A stretch of DNA of 64,000 nucleotides from Deinococcus roseus (lineage in GTDB: Bacteria > Deinococcota > Deinococci > Deinococcales > Deinococcaceae), in contig NZ_BMOD01000023.1 in NCBI RefSeq assembly GCF_014646895.1, positions 1-64,000 of the forward strand, given 5' to 3'. The translations under genes were made by a program, and so were the position numbers. The notes beneath the pieces are model-generated. The model was not told the DNA's origin, searched no databases, and saw only the letters and a list, made by a program, of their open reading frames with translations. Shown piece by piece: positions 62,030 to 64,000 of this stretch. Positions within the stretch are counted from its first letter, which is position 1. Every line of letters begins with the position of its first letter.

Positions 62030-63400
62030 ATGCCGCAACGTGTTCTGGCTTCACTGTCCTTTGCCCTCAGCACCCTGGCCCTGGCCCAGACCCCACCCCC
62101 TGTTCAGGTGGAAACCTACTGCCAGCAACTGGTCCACCATGTGGATCTGTGGAATGGCGGCCTGGATGGACTGGCCGGAATGGGAGCTTACCAGACGGGA
62201 TTTACAGGCTTTTTTCAGGCCAACCTGGCCCGGGACTGGGAACAGACCGGTTCCCAGCGCATCACCTCGGTGGCCCAGGCCCGTGCCATTTACATGAACC
62301 TGGAAGCCTACCGGGCCAGCAAAGCCCAGCGCTTCAGAGCTGCAGCACAAAAAGGTGCCGAATTTTACCTGAACAGCTTCTGGGACAAACAGAATGGTGG
62401 ATTTTACTGGGAAGCAGACCGCCAGGGAAACCCCACCAGCCGCAGCAAACAGGGATATGGCAATGTGTTTGGTTTGTTCACACTGGCGCAGCTGTACGCC
62501 GTTCTTCAGGATCCCCAATACCTGGATCTCGCCCTGCAACAACTGGAGGTGCTGGAAAAGCACTTTGTGGTGCCAGACCACCCCGGAATTGTGCTGCCTG
62601 GATTCAATTTCGATTTCAGTGAAGTTGAGGGGTACAACAACATCGACACCTTCACCCATTACTTTGAAGCGCTGCTGGCCCTGCACGATGTGCTGTCAGG
62701 CGAACCCCAGCAACACGTGGCCAGCCTGATCCAGCAGGCAGGCAACAGCCTGGAGCGGGTGCTCTACCACAATGAAACGGGTCACACAGACCAGGGTTAT
62801 GTGGCCTACAATTACGACGCCAACTGGCAACCTGCTCTGGAACCTTACACCCGCAACACCCAGTGGACCACCGCCAGACAGGCCAGCACCGGGCACAACA
62901 TCGAACTGGCCTACCTGATTTCACGCGCAGTAGAACGTGGCTTCAATCCAGCATGGCTGAACACCGCCCAGAAACTGAAGAAGTTTGTAGAGGTGCACAC
63001 CCTCAACCCCGACACTGGAGCCATGCAGTACGAGGTCACCGATTACGATGGAACCCCCCTACAAGGCAACCCCGACAACGATTTTTATGTATGGTGGGCC
63101 AACAGTGAAGCCGCCCGGGCTTTCCTGCATTTTGCCGTGGTGCGCAAAGACGACACCCTGCAAGAATTCAAACGGCAGGAAAACTTCATCCAGAACCATT
63201 TTGTGGACAGCCAGTACGGCGGCTGGTACCAGAATGTGCACGTGGGTGACCTGAGGGTCTTTGATGGTTCCAAAGGCAACATCTGGACCATGAACTACCA
63301 TGAAACCATGCTGGCCGCAGAAGTGCTGAGGCTTGCTGCACAATACCCCGAAGCCATGGGGAACCAGACCAGCACCTGCCTCTCCCCTGCTCAAAACTGA
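62030..63400 (+). CDS. Secreted AGE-family (N-acylglucosamine 2-epimerase-like) protein
   Basis: The 456-aa protein has a signal peptide MPQRVLASLSFALSTLALA, unusual because most AGE enzymes are cytosolic. AAGGAG precedes the ATG. The (alpha/alpha)6-barrel shows GGFYWEADRQGNP (~122-134), QGYGNVFGLFTLAQLY, TGHNIELAYLISRA with the catalytic-type His, and a C-terminal GGWYQNV/KGNIWTMNYHETM. Relatives epimerise or isomerise sugars (N-acetylglucosamine/N-acetylmannosamine, mannose/fructose, cellobiose) or act as unsaturated-glycan hydrolases. The export suggests it acts on extracellular oligosaccharides with GH30. Confidence 0.85.
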   Translation: MPQRVLASLSFALSTLALAQTPPPVQVETYCQQLVHHVDLWNGGLDGLAGMGAYQTGFTGFFQANLARDWEQTGSQRITSVAQARAIYMNLEAYRASKAQRFRAAAQKGAEFYLNSFWDKQNGGFYWEADRQGNPTSRSKQGYGNVFGLFTLAQLYAVLQDPQYLDLALQQLEVLEKHFVVPDHPGIVLPGFNFDFSEVEGYNNIDTFTHYFEALLALHDVLSGEPQQHVASLIQQAGNSLERVLYHNETGHTDQGYVAYNYDANWQPALEPYTRNTQWTTARQASTGHNIELAYLISRAVERGFNPAWLNTAQKLKKFVEVHTLNPDTGAMQYEVTDYDGTPLQGNPDNDFYVWWANSEAARAFLHFAVVRKDDTLQEFKRQENFIQNHFVDSQYGGWYQNVHVGDLRVFDGSKGNIWTMNYHETMLAAEVLRLAAQYPEAMGNQTSTCLSPAQN

Positions 63401-63430
63401 TCTCTCTTCTTGAAAGCACCGCCATGGAAA

Positions 63431-63467
63431 ACACGGCACCTCTGGCCTGATCTCAGAGGTGCCGTGT
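63431..63467. terminator. Perfect 14-bp hairpin after the AGE-family gene
   Basis: ACACGGCACCTCTG (63431-63444), loop of 9, CAGAGGTGCCGTGT (63454-63467). No U-tract follows on either strand. It lies between convergent genes. Confidence 0.7.
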
Positions 63468-63585
63468 CTGTTGCTGTCTGTTGCTGTGGATTGACATGCA
63501 AATGAAGTTGGATTTGGAGGAAGCACTGATTGTGAATTATTTATTGTTTAATTTTTGTTTTCAATGTCCTGTTTGCCGACCCTGT

Positions 63586-64000
63586 TCATCTGCCCGAGCC
63601 GCACTGCAGCACCCAGGTGTGCTTGCGACCATCGTCATTGAAAAATCCGAAAGCTTCGGTCATCTTCAGACCAGGGACTTTCAGCAGGTATATGGTGCCG
63701 TCCACCCGGCCTTCGGTGGTTTCGAAGGCCGGTATTTTCACCTGATCCAGCACCGTGTAAAAGGTGGGGCTTTTCTTGAAAGCGCTGATCCACTGGGTTT
63801 CTCTGGTTTTGAGGTCCTGCTGGTTTTTTCCGGGCAGGTAATGCAGTTCCCGGCTGATGCAGGCACGGGTGTACCCGTTGGAGACCGCCACCTCTTTCAG
63901 TTGCTCAAAGTAGGCCTTGACCGTTCCACTCTGGTACATCTTGCTGCCCGATTCTGGAGCCACGCTCTGGTAGGTGAAGGGGAAATTGACTTTGCCCTGC
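63586..64000 (-). CDS. Partial protein of unknown function, cut by the window edge
   Basis: Only the C-terminal ~137 residues are visible; the frame runs open to the last base (QGKVNFPFTYQSVAPESGSKMYQSG...), so the start is outside. The visible part includes CISRELHYLPGKNQQDLKTRETQWISAF and ends VLQCGSGR, with two cysteines that could pair. It is mixed alpha/beta and no family is recognised. Confidence 0.7.
   Translation of the reverse strand, partial: QGKVNFPFTYQSVAPESGSKMYQSGTVKAYFEQLKEVAVSNGYTRACISRELHYLPGKNQQDLKTRETQWISAFKKSPTFYTVLDQVKIPAFETTEGRVDGTIYLLKVPGLKMTEAFGFFNDDGRKHTWVLQCGSGR

Overview
The window looks like chromosomal or megaplasmid DNA of a Deinococcus-like bacterium. It is moderately GC-rich by eye. 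Many genes have a TANNNT -10 box ending six bases before the ATG, the leaderless promoter arrangement known from Deinococcus. Genes are otherwise preceded by strong AAGGAGG-type ribosome sites. A Roadblock/LC7 protein of a type common in Deinococcus is present. The species cannot be fixed from the sequence alone.

Layout. 0.2-11.3 kb: a giant secreted YD/RHS-repeat protein whose last ~360 residues are an AT-rich swapped-in module with a putative clan-CD cysteine peptidase dyad, followed by a small candidate immunity gene and a perfect 52-bp palindrome. 11.3-25.3 kb: polysaccharide and amino-sugar degradation (GH74 xyloglucanase, a ROK regulator, an operon of sugar-binding protein, two permeases and a GH20 hexosaminidase, a PfkB kinase, a GH9 glycosidase), with a few small unknown genes. 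25.3-31.9 kb: a MetX-like alpha/beta enzyme divergent from a six-gene operon in which an alpha/beta hydrolase is translationally coupled to a complete branched-chain-amino-acid-type ABC importer. 32-40 kb: a manganese importer MntH behind twin operator sites, a secreted unknown, a degenerate response-regulator receiver, two tandem DUF21/CBS membrane proteins, a DAO-type flavoenzyme and a DUF2383 four-helix protein. 40.8-51.8 kb: an orphan sugar permease, a quinone-oxidoreductase/HxlR divergent pair, and a sugar-alcohol operon (LacI regulator, binding protein, two permeases, two dehydrogenases, FGGY kinase). The orphan permease is a near-copy of the operon's second permease. 52-64 kb: a MarR/hydrolase divergent pair, a 54-residue membrane protein, a split reading frame, a Roadblock protein, a Xer-type tyrosine recombinase with a dif-like palindrome just upstream, an unknown conserved-looking protein, a thioesterase, a decayed gene fragment, a lipoprotein GH30 glucosylceramidase-type enzyme, a secreted AGE-family epimerase-like protein and a truncated unknown.

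Taken together the genes describe a saprophyte that secretes glycosidases (GH74, GH30; GH9 and GH20 have no obvious signal peptide) and imports the products through binding-protein ABC systems. None of the sugar importers carries its own ATPase, so they must borrow an MsmK-type ATPase from elsewhere. Several catabolic genes have LacI-type palindromes in their promoters. No rRNA, tRNA, CRISPR array or insertion sequence was found. The most novel-looking pieces are the RHS toxin cassette, the Xer/dif-like pair, the hydrolase-Liv operon and a set of long perfect hairpins without U-tracts at gene ends.
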